From the NCBI GenBank assembly GCA_947457545.1, contig CANGXD010000001.1:1-64000 (forward strand): 64,000 bases of DNA, in the 5' to 3' direction. Shown here one piece after another: positions 20,395 through 29,420 of the stretch (the first letter of the stretch is position 1; each line of letters begins with the position of its first letter). The notes beneath the pieces were generated by a model. That model searched no databases. It was not told the DNA's origin and saw only the letters and a list, made by a program, of their open reading frames with translations. Made by a program: the position numbers and the translations under genes. This stretch comes from Gemmatimonadaceae bacterium. GTDB lineage: Bacteria; Gemmatimonadota; Gemmatimonadetes; Gemmatimonadales; Gemmatimonadaceae.

Positions 20395-21441
20395 ATGAAC
20401 GCCTTTGCCGATCAGCAGCGCTTTTCGCGTTCGACCGCTCCGCGTATCGGTGTGGTTGGTGCGGGCGGACTGGGAATTCATCATGTGCGCATTCTCCGTG
20501 ATCTGTGTGGAGAGCGCTTTGCCGGTTTTGTCGATGAGCACCCGGGACGTGCGTCCCAGGTGGCCTCGCAGTATCAGGTGACGGCTTACCCGACCCTCGA
20601 TCGACTGCTCGACGATGTGGATGCAGTGTCCATCGTGGTGCCTACGACCGCACACCATGCCGTAGCATCGGCGGCGCTCGCTCGTGGCAAGCACGTGTTC
20701 GTGGAGAAACCCTTCACGGTCACGCTCGCGGAAGCCGACGATCTGTTGGCAAAGGCGCGCGCCGCCGGGGTCATTCTTCAGGTCGGGCACGTGGAGCGCT
20801 TCAATCGCGCGGTGCGCGCCGCGATGCCATTTGTCGATGGGCCCCGCTTCATCGAGAGCGACCGGCTTGCCCCGTTCAATCCGCGCGGCTCGGACGTGGC
20901 GGTGGTGCTCGATCTCATGATTCACGATCTCGATCTGGTGCACACGTTAGTGGGCGCCCCGGTCGCTGACGTGCAGGCCATGGGTATTCCGGTACTCACG
21001 CCCCAACTCGACATCGCGAATGCGCGGCTGACATTTGCCAACGGTGCCGTCGCCAACATCACGGCCAGTCGCGTGTCGCGCGAGCGACTGCGCAAGCTGC
21101 GGATCTTTCAGCGGAGTGGATATCTCTCGCTCGATCTGGCGGCAGGGACGGGAGAGTTCTTCCGGTTGCGTGGGGACTTCGACCCGATGATGCTCGCCCG
21201 CGCGCCGCGCGCGCTTGAAGAGTTCGTGGAGCGTGTCGTGCTCGATGCCCCGGATGGGGAACCGCTGGTACTCGAACTGACGCAGTTCATCGGCGCGGTC
21301 ATGGGGGCCAACCCGGTAGCCGTGACCGGCGAAGAAGGTCGTGAAGCGCTCGAAGCGGCATTGCGCATTGTCACGGCCATTGAGCAGGCGCACGCCGTGA
21401 TGAAGGACAGCGATCGTCAGGCGGGGAGTGCCCGTGCGTGA
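20395..21441 (+). CDS. Gfo/Idh/MocA family oxidoreductase (between lpxA and lpxB)
   Basis: Rossmann GVVGAGGLGIHHVRIL, HVFVEKPFTVTLAEADDLLAKARAAGVILQVGHVERFNRAV. Confidence 0.88.
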   Translation: MNAFADQQRFSRSTAPRIGVVGAGGLGIHHVRILRDLCGERFAGFVDEHPGRASQVASQYQVTAYPTLDRLLDDVDAVSIVVPTTAHHAVASAALARGKHVFVEKPFTVTLAEADDLLAKARAAGVILQVGHVERFNRAVRAAMPFVDGPRFIESDRLAPFNPRGSDVAVVLDLMIHDLDLVHTLVGAPVADVQAMGIPVLTPQLDIANARLTFANGAVANITASRVSRERLRKLRIFQRSGYLSLDLAAGTGEFFRLRGDFDPMMLARAPRALEEFVERVVLDAPDGEPLVLELTQFIGAVMGANPVAVTGEEGREALEAALRIVTAIEQAHAVMKDSDRQAGSARA

Positions 21442-22549
21442 TGTGCTGTTCGTCGTCGGAGAGGCTTCCGGCGATCTGCACGCGGGCAAGGTGGCCGAAG
21501 TTCTTCGAGAGCTTGCGCCGGCGGTGAAGATGGTGGGCGTGGGCGGTGACCACATGCAGCGCGCCGGCGTCGAGCTGATCGAAGACGTGAAGCAGTTGGC
21601 CGTCATGGGCTTCGTGGAGGTCCTTCAGCATATTCCCAAGCACTGGGCATTGCTGCGACGGCTGCGGGCGCGCATCGAAAGCGGACAGATTGGTCTCGTC
21701 GTCTTGCTCGACTATCCGGGGTTCAACCTCCGGGTGGCCGAAGTGGCGCGCGCGGCCGGTGTACCCGTGCTGTATTACATCACGCCGCAGGTCTGGGCAT
21801 GGGGCGCCGATCGACTTCCGAAGATTGCGCGCTTGGTGACGAAGGCGGCGTCCATTCTGCCATTCGAAGAAGCGTTGCTGCGTCAGCATGGGGTGGATGC
21901 CACGTTCGTGGGGCATCCGCTCCTCGATCGCGCGCAGTCGTTGCCGTCCGTGGCTGCCGCGCGGGCGCAGCTTGGGCTCGATCCGCAACGCCCGGTCCTC
22001 GCGGTGTTTCCCGGGAGCCGCCGAGCCGAAATCGCACGACACCTGGATCCATTCGTTGCGGCCGCGCGTGAAGTGCAGCACCGCCGGCCAGACGTGCAGA
22101 TCGTCGTTGGCGTCGCCCCGACGGTGACGATCGATCCCGCCCAGTGCCCATTTCCATTGGTACACGGGGCGTCGTTCGTGGTGCAGCGCGCAGCTACCGC
22201 CGGATTGCTCAAGAGTGGTACCAATACGCTCGAAGCGGCAGTGGCCGGATTGCCACACGTCATTGGCTACAAGACCAGTCCCATCACCTACGCCATCGCC
22301 AAGCGCGTCGTGAAGATCCCGCATATCGGACTGGTAAACGTGGTGGCGGGTCGCGAGGTCTCGAAAGAGTTCGTGCAGGAACGTTTCGTACCCGGAACGG
22401 TCGCCGATGCGTTGCTGCCCTTGCTCGATACCAGGAGTCCGGAGCGCGCACTGGCCGAACAGGGACTCGCCGATGTGCGAAGTCAGTTGGGTACACCGGG
22501 TGCATCACGGCGCGTCGCCGAAATGATCGTCGGGATGCTTGGCACATGA
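21428..22549 (+). CDS. lpxB: Lipid-A-disaccharide synthase
   Basis: FVVGEASGDLHAGKV, DYPGFNLRVA, YYITPQVWAWG, ATAGLLKSGTNTLEAAVAGLPHVIGYKTSP. Confidence 0.95.
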   Translation: MPVRDVLFVVGEASGDLHAGKVAEVLRELAPAVKMVGVGGDHMQRAGVELIEDVKQLAVMGFVEVLQHIPKHWALLRRLRARIESGQIGLVVLLDYPGFNLRVAEVARAAGVPVLYYITPQVWAWGADRLPKIARLVTKAASILPFEEALLRQHGVDATFVGHPLLDRAQSLPSVAAARAQLGLDPQRPVLAVFPGSRRAEIARHLDPFVAAAREVQHRRPDVQIVVGVAPTVTIDPAQCPFPLVHGASFVVQRAATAGLLKSGTNTLEAAVAGLPHVIGYKTSPITYAIAKRVVKIPHIGLVNVVAGREVSKEFVQERFVPGTVADALLPLLDTRSPERALAEQGLADVRSQLGTPGASRRVAEMIVGMLGT

Positions 22550-23253
22550 CGACGCCGGCCGCCGATGACGGGGTGCCCCGTGTTGCGCTCGATTGGAAGA
22601 CGCGGCTCTCGATCACGCTGGGTGGCTTCCTCATTCAACTGCTCGGCAAGACGTGGCGTGTCACCACGCACGGTCGTGACAACGCGCTGCGTCCCGGCGG
22701 TCACGATGGCGCCGTCGTCTACACTCTTTGGCACGGCCAGATGTTGCCGCTACTGTGGAAACACACGGTACGCACGGGCGTTCTCGTGAGCGAGCATAAG
22801 GATGGCGAGATCATCACGCGCATTCTCGAACAATTCGGCATGTTCGGCGTGCGCGGATCGTCGTCTCGTGGCGGTACGCGCGCGTTGCTCGAGGCGGTGC
22901 AGGTGGTCAAGGGTGGTACCAACATGGCGTTCACGCCCGATGGTCCGCGTGGGCCCCGACACAGCTTTGCGCCCGGTGCGCTTATTCTGGCGCATCGTGC
23001 CGGGGTGCCGATCGTGACGATCACCGCGCATGTGGATCGTACATGGCGCTTCGGGAGTTGGGATGCGTTCGAGCTTCCCAAACCTTTTGCAAAGATCACG
23101 GTGCTGTACGGCGTGCCGCGGATTGTTGCCGGCGAGGACATTCGTGCGGTCGCTGCGCGCACCGCAGAGTTCGCGGAATACATGCACGAAGATCGGGCGC
23201 GAGTGGACGCCCTGGCCACGAGCAGGGCGCCCACCCCGCGTTCTTCGAACTGA
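22546..23253 (+). CDS. DUF374 / lysophospholipid acyltransferase-like protein
   Basis: VYTLWHGQMLPLLW..., SRGGTRALLEAVQVVKGGTNMAFTPDGPRGPRHSFAPGALILAHRAGVPIV. Confidence 0.82.
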   Translation: MTTPAADDGVPRVALDWKTRLSITLGGFLIQLLGKTWRVTTHGRDNALRPGGHDGAVVYTLWHGQMLPLLWKHTVRTGVLVSEHKDGEIITRILEQFGMFGVRGSSSRGGTRALLEAVQVVKGGTNMAFTPDGPRGPRHSFAPGALILAHRAGVPIVTITAHVDRTWRFGSWDAFELPKPFAKITVLYGVPRIVAGEDIRAVAARTAEFAEYMHEDRARVDALATSRAPTPRSSN

Positions 23254-23261
23254 CGCACACC

Positions 23262-24344
23262 ATGTTCACCGATGCGGGACGGCGCTCAGCGGCGGAGTGG
23301 GTGTGGTACGCGAACAGCAGGGGGGCAGCGGCGTGCCGTACGGCGCTTGCCCCGTTCAGTTGGCTCTTCGCGCGTGGCGTTGCATGGCGCAATGCCGGGT
23401 TCGATCGCAGCGCCGTGCCGAGTCCGCCAATCCCCGCCATGTCCATTGGCAATCTCACGGTTGGAGGCACCGGCAAGACGCCAGTTTCGTCCTGGTTTGC
23501 CAACCGGCTGCGCGAACGCGGGGGGCATCCGGCGTTGGTGCTGCGGGGCTATGGCGACGACGAATGGAAGGTGCATCAGTTACTGACGCCGGAACTGCGC
23601 GTGCTTGTCAATCCCGATCGACTATCAGCGCTTCGCGAAGCGAAGGCATCGCAGGCTGATTGTGCCGTGCTCGATGACGCCTTCCAGCATCGCCGTGCGC
23701 CACGCGTGTCGGACATTGTGCTCATCAGCGCGGATCGCTTTGACGGTTCGGTGCGAATGCTCCCCGCCGGACCATATCGCGAGAGTCTCACGGCGCTGCG
23801 ACGCGCCACGGCGCTGATCATTACCGTGAAGGCGGCCAGTACACGACAGGTCGATGCAGTTTGCGCGGCGGCGCTTGCGGTGCGCGCGGACCTTCCGGTG
23901 GCGGTCGTACGCCTCGTACCCGCCGGCGTTCGTCGTGTCGTTTCAGAAAATGGGACGCGCGCGCTTCCGGCGGTCGAGGAACACGGGATGGAATGGGTTC
24001 ACGGGCGCGCCATGCTGCTCACATCCGCCATCGCTGATGCGGATGCGTTCGAACAACAGGTCGTCGCGCATGGTGTGCAGTTGGTCCGCCATCTACGCTT
24101 TCCGGACCACCACGCCTTCACCGCGGCAGATGTCGCCCAACTGTCCCGAGATGCCCAGGGGAGCAGCGGGGTCCTGTGTACGCTGAAGGACGCGGTCAAA
24201 CTGGGGCCCCTCTGGCCTCGCGAAGCCGTGCCGCTTTGGTATGTTTCTCAGACACTCGTGGTTGATCGAGGCGCCGAGGTCCTGGAGCGTGAATGCGACC
24301 GGGTTCTGGTGGCGCGCACGGCCACGGTTCCCACCGCCGGCTAA
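23262..24344 (+). CDS. lpxK: Tetraacyldisaccharide 4'-kinase
   Basis: MSIGNLTVGGTGKTP, DDAFQHRRAPRVSDIVLI, LLPAGPYRESLTALRRAT. Confidence 0.93.
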   Translation: MFTDAGRRSAAEWVWYANSRGAAACRTALAPFSWLFARGVAWRNAGFDRSAVPSPPIPAMSIGNLTVGGTGKTPVSSWFANRLRERGGHPALVLRGYGDDEWKVHQLLTPELRVLVNPDRLSALREAKASQADCAVLDDAFQHRRAPRVSDIVLISADRFDGSVRMLPAGPYRESLTALRRATALIITVKAASTRQVDAVCAAALAVRADLPVAVVRLVPAGVRRVVSENGTRALPAVEEHGMEWVHGRAMLLTSAIADADAFEQQVVAHGVQLVRHLRFPDHHAFTAADVAQLSRDAQGSSGVLCTLKDAVKLGPLWPREAVPLWYVSQTLVVDRGAEVLERECDRVLVARTATVPTAG

Positions 24345-24370
24345 GTCGGCCCCCCTGAACTCCCCGCCCT

Positions 24371-25681
24371 ATGGCTCTCGACCTCCTCCGACTTCCGACG
24401 GACAGCATCGTACGTCCGGACAAGGATCGGTTCCTCAACGAAGAGAATCCGTTCGAAGGGATGATGTCCCGCTTCGACCGTGCCGCCGAGCTGCTCGACC
24501 TCGAGCCCGGTATTTACAAGATTCTGCGTAACCCTGAAAAGCAGCTCATCGTCTCCGTGCCCGTCATGATGGACAACGGTGACGTCGAGGTGTTCACGGG
24601 CTATCGCGTGCTGTACAACACGTCGCGCGGCCCCGCGAAGGGCGGCATTCGCTTCGACATGAACGTGACCCTCGAAGAGGTCAAGGCGCTCGCGGCCTGG
24701 ATGACTTGGAAGTGCGCCGTCGTCAACCTGCCGTTCGGCGGGGCGAAGGGTGGGGTCATCTGCGATCCGCTTTCGATGAGTGTTGGTGAGCTGGAGCGCG
24801 TAACGCGTCGTTATACCAAGGGGATCATCTCGCTGCTCGGACCGGACACCGACGTGCCCGCGCCTGATGTGAATACGAACGAGCGCGTGATGGCGTGGCT
24901 TATGGACACGTACTCCATGCATGTGGGGCGCACGGAAAACGCCGTCACGACCGGCAAGCCCGTGGAGATGGGAGGCTCACTCGGACGCAAGGAAGCGACG
25001 GGACGCGGCTGCATGCTCGTGACCAAGGAGGCGCTCGCGCATCTCGGCATGGACATCAACGGTGCGACCGTCGCGGTGCAGGGCTTCGGCAACGTGGGCT
25101 CGATTGCCGCGAAGCTCATGGCGCAGCAGGGAGCGAAGGTGGTGGGTATCAGCGACCGTGCCGGCGCGTTCTACAATGCGAAGGGCATCGACGTCGATGC
25201 GGCGATCAAGCATGTGCAGCAGCATCGGTCGCTCGAAGGCTTCACGGGTGGCGACATGATCGACGCCGAAGATTTGCTGACGCTCGAAGTCGACGTGCTC
25301 GTGCCGGCGGCGCTCGAAAACGTCATCACGACGAAGAACGCCCCGCGCATCCGCGCCAAGGTGATTTGCGAAGGGGCCAACGGTCCGACGACGGCAGCGG
25401 CGGATCCGATCCTCGACGAGAAGGGCATCTTCGTGATCCCGGACATTCTCGCCAACGCCGGTGGCGTCACGGTGTCGTATTTCGAATGGGTGCAGGATCG
25501 CATGGGCTATTTCTGGAGCGAAGCCATCGTCAACGAGCGCCTCGGCGACATCATGACGCGCAGCTTTGGTGATGTGCTCCAGCTCTCCAAGCAGCACCGT
25601 GTGAACATGCGTACGGCTGCCTACATGCTGTCGATCAGCCGCGTGGCGACCGTGCACCGACTGCGCGGCATCTACGCCTGA
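24371..25681 (+). CDS. Glu/Leu/Phe/Val dehydrogenase (glutamate dehydrogenase)
   Basis: [66 protein letters not shown]. Confidence 0.93.
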   Translation: MALDLLRLPTDSIVRPDKDRFLNEENPFEGMMSRFDRAAELLDLEPGIYKILRNPEKQLIVSVPVMMDNGDVEVFTGYRVLYNTSRGPAKGGIRFDMNVTLEEVKALAAWMTWKCAVVNLPFGGAKGGVICDPLSMSVGELERVTRRYTKGIISLLGPDTDVPAPDVNTNERVMAWLMDTYSMHVGRTENAVTTGKPVEMGGSLGRKEATGRGCMLVTKEALAHLGMDINGATVAVQGFGNVGSIAAKLMAQQGAKVVGISDRAGAFYNAKGIDVDAAIKHVQQHRSLEGFTGGDMIDAEDLLTLEVDVLVPAALENVITTKNAPRIRAKVICEGANGPTTAAADPILDEKGIFVIPDILANAGGVTVSYFEWVQDRMGYFWSEAIVNERLGDIMTRSFGDVLQLSKQHRVNMRTAAYMLSISRVATVHRLRGIYA

Positions 25682-25691
25682 CGGGTCCGCG

Positions 25692-26156
25692 ATGCGCGTT
25701 TCCGTGGTGGTTATCGGCCGGCCTCGTCACGCGGGGCTGGCCGATGCCATTCGGGACTATGAGTCCCGGGCCGCCCGCTACTGGCCGCTCGACGTCTTCG
25801 AAGTCAAAGAGGAGCCGGGGCGGGGGCTGAGTAGCGATCAGGTACGCGACAAGGAAGCCGAGCGGCTCTCGGAGCGCCTGACGGGGGACGCCGTGGTCGT
25901 GGCCTGCGACCCTGGTGGTGTCGTGATGGATTCAGAGATGTTCGCCAGCTGGTTGCAGGAGCAGCGGGATCGTGCACGGAGCGTGTCGTTCGTGATCGGC
26001 GGGGCGCACGGGCTTGGGCCGGCGGTACTGCAGCGCGCCAATCGCCGGCTGTCACTGGCGCCGTGGACCTTGCCGCATGAGCTTGCGCGTTTGGTATTGG
26101 GCGAGCAGTTGTATCGAGCTGGCACCATCATGCGTGGGGAGCCTTACCACAAGTGA
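25692..26156 (+). CDS. rlmH: 23S rRNA (pseudouridine1915-N3)-methyltransferase
   Basis: FVIGGAHGLGPAVLQRANRRLSLAPWTLPHELARLVLGEQLYRAGTIMRGEPYHK. Confidence 0.93.
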   Translation: MRVSVVVIGRPRHAGLADAIRDYESRAARYWPLDVFEVKEEPGRGLSSDQVRDKEAERLSERLTGDAVVVACDPGGVVMDSEMFASWLQEQRDRARSVSFVIGGAHGLGPAVLQRANRRLSLAPWTLPHELARLVLGEQLYRAGTIMRGEPYHK

Positions 26157-26178
26157 TTTCCTCTGCCGGCCATGACCC

Positions 26179-27837
26179 GTGACCTTTCGTGATGAGTTGT
26201 CCGTGACTGTGAGCCACGTGGATTCCCCGACCTACGGCACCGTCGGCACCGACGCTGCGCTACAGATCCGCCCGGTGTCGCTCGGGGGGAGCCGTTTGTC
26301 GCGCGCCGTGCAGAATGGGACGGCAGGGCGCGAATGGTACGCGGAGCGGCCGACATCGGCGGCGCAATGGTCAGCGCACGCCAAGGCCGTCCGGGAGTCG
26401 CTGCGCGACACCGACTGGCTGACCGCGCTGGCTCCGGCCTTCGCGGCTACCGGATTGGCCGCGGAGCGGCTCGCCAAGGCGGCTGCCGGCGGCGTCGTGG
26501 TCACGACCGGACAGCAGCCGGGCCTGTTCGGCGGCCCCACGTACACGTGGAGCAAGGCCATGAGCGCCCTCGCGTTCGCCAATGAGCTCGAACAGGCCAC
26601 GGGGATGCCGGTGGCACCGGTGTTCTGGGCTGCCACCGACGACGCGGACTGGATGGAGGCTGCGGTCACGTATGTCGCCACAGCCAAGGGACTGCTTCGC
26701 GCCACCCTCGCCGGGCCGGCCACCGAAGGGGTCGCCATGGCCGACGTCGCTCTGGGCGACCTGCGACAGGCACGGGGCGCTCTGGCGGCCGGCTGCGGCT
26801 CTGCGGCCCATCAGTCAGTGCTGGACACTGTCGACGCCGCGTACGTGCCGCACGTGACCATTGGGGCGGCCTACGTGCAGTTGCTGCGCGCCATGCTCGA
26901 GCCCATGGGCATCGCGGTCCTTGATGCCGCGCATCCTGCGTTTCGACTGCACGCCGACAGCTTTCTGCGACAGGCGCTCCGCGCAGCGCCGGCGGTGCAG
27001 GAGGCGCTCCGCATCCGCGTGCAGGAGATCCAAGCGGCGGGCTTCGCGCCGCAGGTAGAAGTCGTCGACGGGCTGTCGTTAGTCTTTCATTCGCGGCTCG
27101 AGAGCCAGGGCGATGAGGTCAATCGGGTGCGTGAACGCGTTCCGGTCGAAAGCGCGGCCGGCGTTGCGCGTGAGGCCGAAGCGGGGTCGCTGGGGGCCAA
27201 CGTGCTGTTGCGTCCCGTCATGGAGCGCGCGCTGTTGCCCACCGTCTGTTATCTCGCCGGCCCCGGGGAGTACGCGTACTTCGCGCAGGTATCGCCGGTA
27301 GCCCGTGCGCTGCAGGCGGCAGAACCGGTAGCGGCTCCGCGCTGGGCGTGTGAGTTGGTGGAGACGGATATGCTCGCCCGCCAGGAATCGCTCGGACTCG
27401 ACGACGCATCGCTCCGCGATCCACATGCCGCCGAGCAACAGGTTGCTCGCGATCATCTCGACGAATCGGTGTCTGACACCATGGAGCGTCTGCGCGTTAC
27501 CCTCGATACGCAGGTGCGAGCACTTCGCGAATCGTTGACGGGCGAAAGTGCACCCGTGGCGCAGGAAGTGGTGCAGGGGCTCGCCCGTGATCTTGGGCAT
27601 CGCCTCGATCGATTCGAGCGTCGCCTCGTCGCCGGTGTCAAGCGTCGCGAGACCGACGCGCTGCGCGATGTGGCTGCGCTGCGTGCGGCATTACGGCCCA
27701 CCGGGCAATCACCGGAGCGCGTGCTCAACATCGTGCCGTTCCTCGCGCGGTACGGCCCCGACCTGCTGTCGGCGATGTGTACGGCCGCTGGGCCACATGC
27801 GCGGGCGCTGGTCTCGGGCACTGCGGAACGCGCATGA
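26179..27837 (+). CDS. bshC: Putative bacillithiol biosynthesis cysteine ligase BshC
   Basis: VVTTGQQPGLFGGPTYTWSKAMSALAFANELEQATGMPVAPVFWAATDDADWMEA and overall length. Confidence 0.85.
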   Translation: MTFRDELSVTVSHVDSPTYGTVGTDAALQIRPVSLGGSRLSRAVQNGTAGREWYAERPTSAAQWSAHAKAVRESLRDTDWLTALAPAFAATGLAAERLAKAAAGGVVVTTGQQPGLFGGPTYTWSKAMSALAFANELEQATGMPVAPVFWAATDDADWMEAAVTYVATAKGLLRATLAGPATEGVAMADVALGDLRQARGALAAGCGSAAHQSVLDTVDAAYVPHVTIGAAYVQLLRAMLEPMGIAVLDAAHPAFRLHADSFLRQALRAAPAVQEALRIRVQEIQAAGFAPQVEVVDGLSLVFHSRLESQGDEVNRVRERVPVESAAGVAREAEAGSLGANVLLRPVMERALLPTVCYLAGPGEYAYFAQVSPVARALQAAEPVAAPRWACELVETDMLARQESLGLDDASLRDPHAAEQQVARDHLDESVSDTMERLRVTLDTQVRALRESLTGESAPVAQEVVQGLARDLGHRLDRFERRLVAGVKRRETDALRDVAALRAALRPTGQSPERVLNIVPFLARYGPDLLSAMCTAAGPHARALVSGTAERA

Positions 27838-29411
27838 GTGAGGGAGGAGGCGGACGCTCTGCGTTCGTCGTTGGCGCCGGTATTCTGATCAGCCGACTTG
27901 TCGGCTTGTTGCGCAATACGGCGTTCGCCTACTACTTCGGCGCTGGCGCAGCGTCCGACGCGTACAACGCTGCATTCAAGATCCCGAATGCCATGCGGAA
28001 CCTGCTCGGCGAGGGGACCCTCTCGGCGGCGTTCGTCCCGGTGTACAGCCGACTGCTCGAACGCGGCGACGAGGCCGCGTCGCGCGCGCTCGCCAATGCC
28101 GTTCTCGGCATTCTGCTCGTCGGGGTCAGCGCGCTTACACTGATCGGCATCGCGGCCGCGCCGTGGCTCACGGCGGCGCTTGCGCCAGGATTCGACGCCG
28201 AGACACTCGCGCTGGCGACGCGTCTCACGCGCGTCCTGTTCCCGATGACCGGTGTCATGGTGCTCAGTGGCTGGTGCCTCGGTGTGCAGAATTCGCATCG
28301 ACGGTTCTTCTGGTCGTACGCCAGCGCCGCCCTCTGGTCCGTCGCACAGATCGCGTTGCTGCTCGTTGGTGGTCCGCGCGCTCGCGACATGCAGCAGCTC
28401 TCGCTGTGGCTTTCGTGGGCCACCCTGGGCGGTGCCTGCTTGCAGGTGATCGGCCAGCTTCCCGAGGTGTTGCGGTTGACCGGTCCGCTGCGCCCCACCC
28501 TCGACCGTGCCGCCGAAGGAGTAGGGCAGACACTCCGGAACGTCGTGCCGGTGGTCACGGCGCTTGGGGTCGTGCAGATCTCCGGGTTTGTCGATCTGCA
28601 GATCGCCTCGTACCTGCCAGCGGGCGCCGCAACGAACATCACGTATGCCAACACGCTGGCGCTGCTCCCGGTCTCGCTGTTCGGCGTGTCCGTCGCGGCG
28701 GCCTCGTTACCGGAGTTTTCGCGCGATTCCGGTGCGCTGGCGCTCGACGCCCTGCGCGAACGGCTGCGCGGCGGCTGGCAGCGCATCCTGTTCTACATCG
28801 TGCCGAGCGCGGTCGCTTTCATGGTTGTCGGCGACTATTGCATCGGGCTGTTGTATCGCGCAGGGCGATTCGGTGCGACCGAGCAGCGTGTCGTGCACGC
28901 CGTGCTGGCGGGATACGCCGTCGGCCTCGTGAGCTTCGGGTCGGTCAAGTTGTTGGGCTCGGCTTACTACGCATTACAGGACTACCGGACTCCGTTGCGC
29001 GCCTCGCTGGCGAGTATCGCCGTGTCGGCGGTCGCCGCCGTCAGCATTGCCGTCCCACTGCGTGCGTCGCCGTACGCCACCGCCGGGATTGCGTTGGCGT
29101 CGGCACTGGGTTCGTATGTGAATCTGGCGGTGCTTGCCAGTGGACTGCGGCAGCGGTTGGGCACGTTGTACACGCCCGCCATGTGGTACGGTACGCGTCG
29201 CATCGTCACGGCGTCCGTGTGCGCAGCCTTGGTGGGATGGGGAGCACGATTGGTGCATCACAGCGTGCTGAGTGCATGGCATGTGCGGCTGGTCGCATTG
29301 CCCGTGTTGGCCGCGTTCGGCGTGACGTATCTGGTGGTAGCGTGGTGGATGGGATCTGCCGAGGCCGCGCGCTGGTTGCGTCGCCCTGTCCGTCCATCTG
29401 CGAGAGGTTGA
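27834..29411 (+). CDS. murJ: Lipid II flippase MurJ
   Basis: GILISRLVGLLRNTAFAYYFGAGAASDAYNAAFKIPNAMRNLLGEGTLSAAFVPVYSRLLERG; multiple TM segments. Confidence 0.94.
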   Translation: MSEGGGGRSAFVVGAGILISRLVGLLRNTAFAYYFGAGAASDAYNAAFKIPNAMRNLLGEGTLSAAFVPVYSRLLERGDEAASRALANAVLGILLVGVSALTLIGIAAAPWLTAALAPGFDAETLALATRLTRVLFPMTGVMVLSGWCLGVQNSHRRFFWSYASAALWSVAQIALLLVGGPRARDMQQLSLWLSWATLGGACLQVIGQLPEVLRLTGPLRPTLDRAAEGVGQTLRNVVPVVTALGVVQISGFVDLQIASYLPAGAATNITYANTLALLPVSLFGVSVAAASLPEFSRDSGALALDALRERLRGGWQRILFYIVPSAVAFMVVGDYCIGLLYRAGRFGATEQRVVHAVLAGYAVGLVSFGSVKLLGSAYYALQDYRTPLRASLASIAVSAVAAVSIAVPLRASPYATAGIALASALGSYVNLAVLASGLRQRLGTLYTPAMWYGTRRIVTASVCAALVGWGARLVHHSVLSAWHVRLVALPVLAAFGVTYLVVAWWMGSAEAARWLRRPVRPSARG

Positions 29412-29420
29412 GGGGGACGT

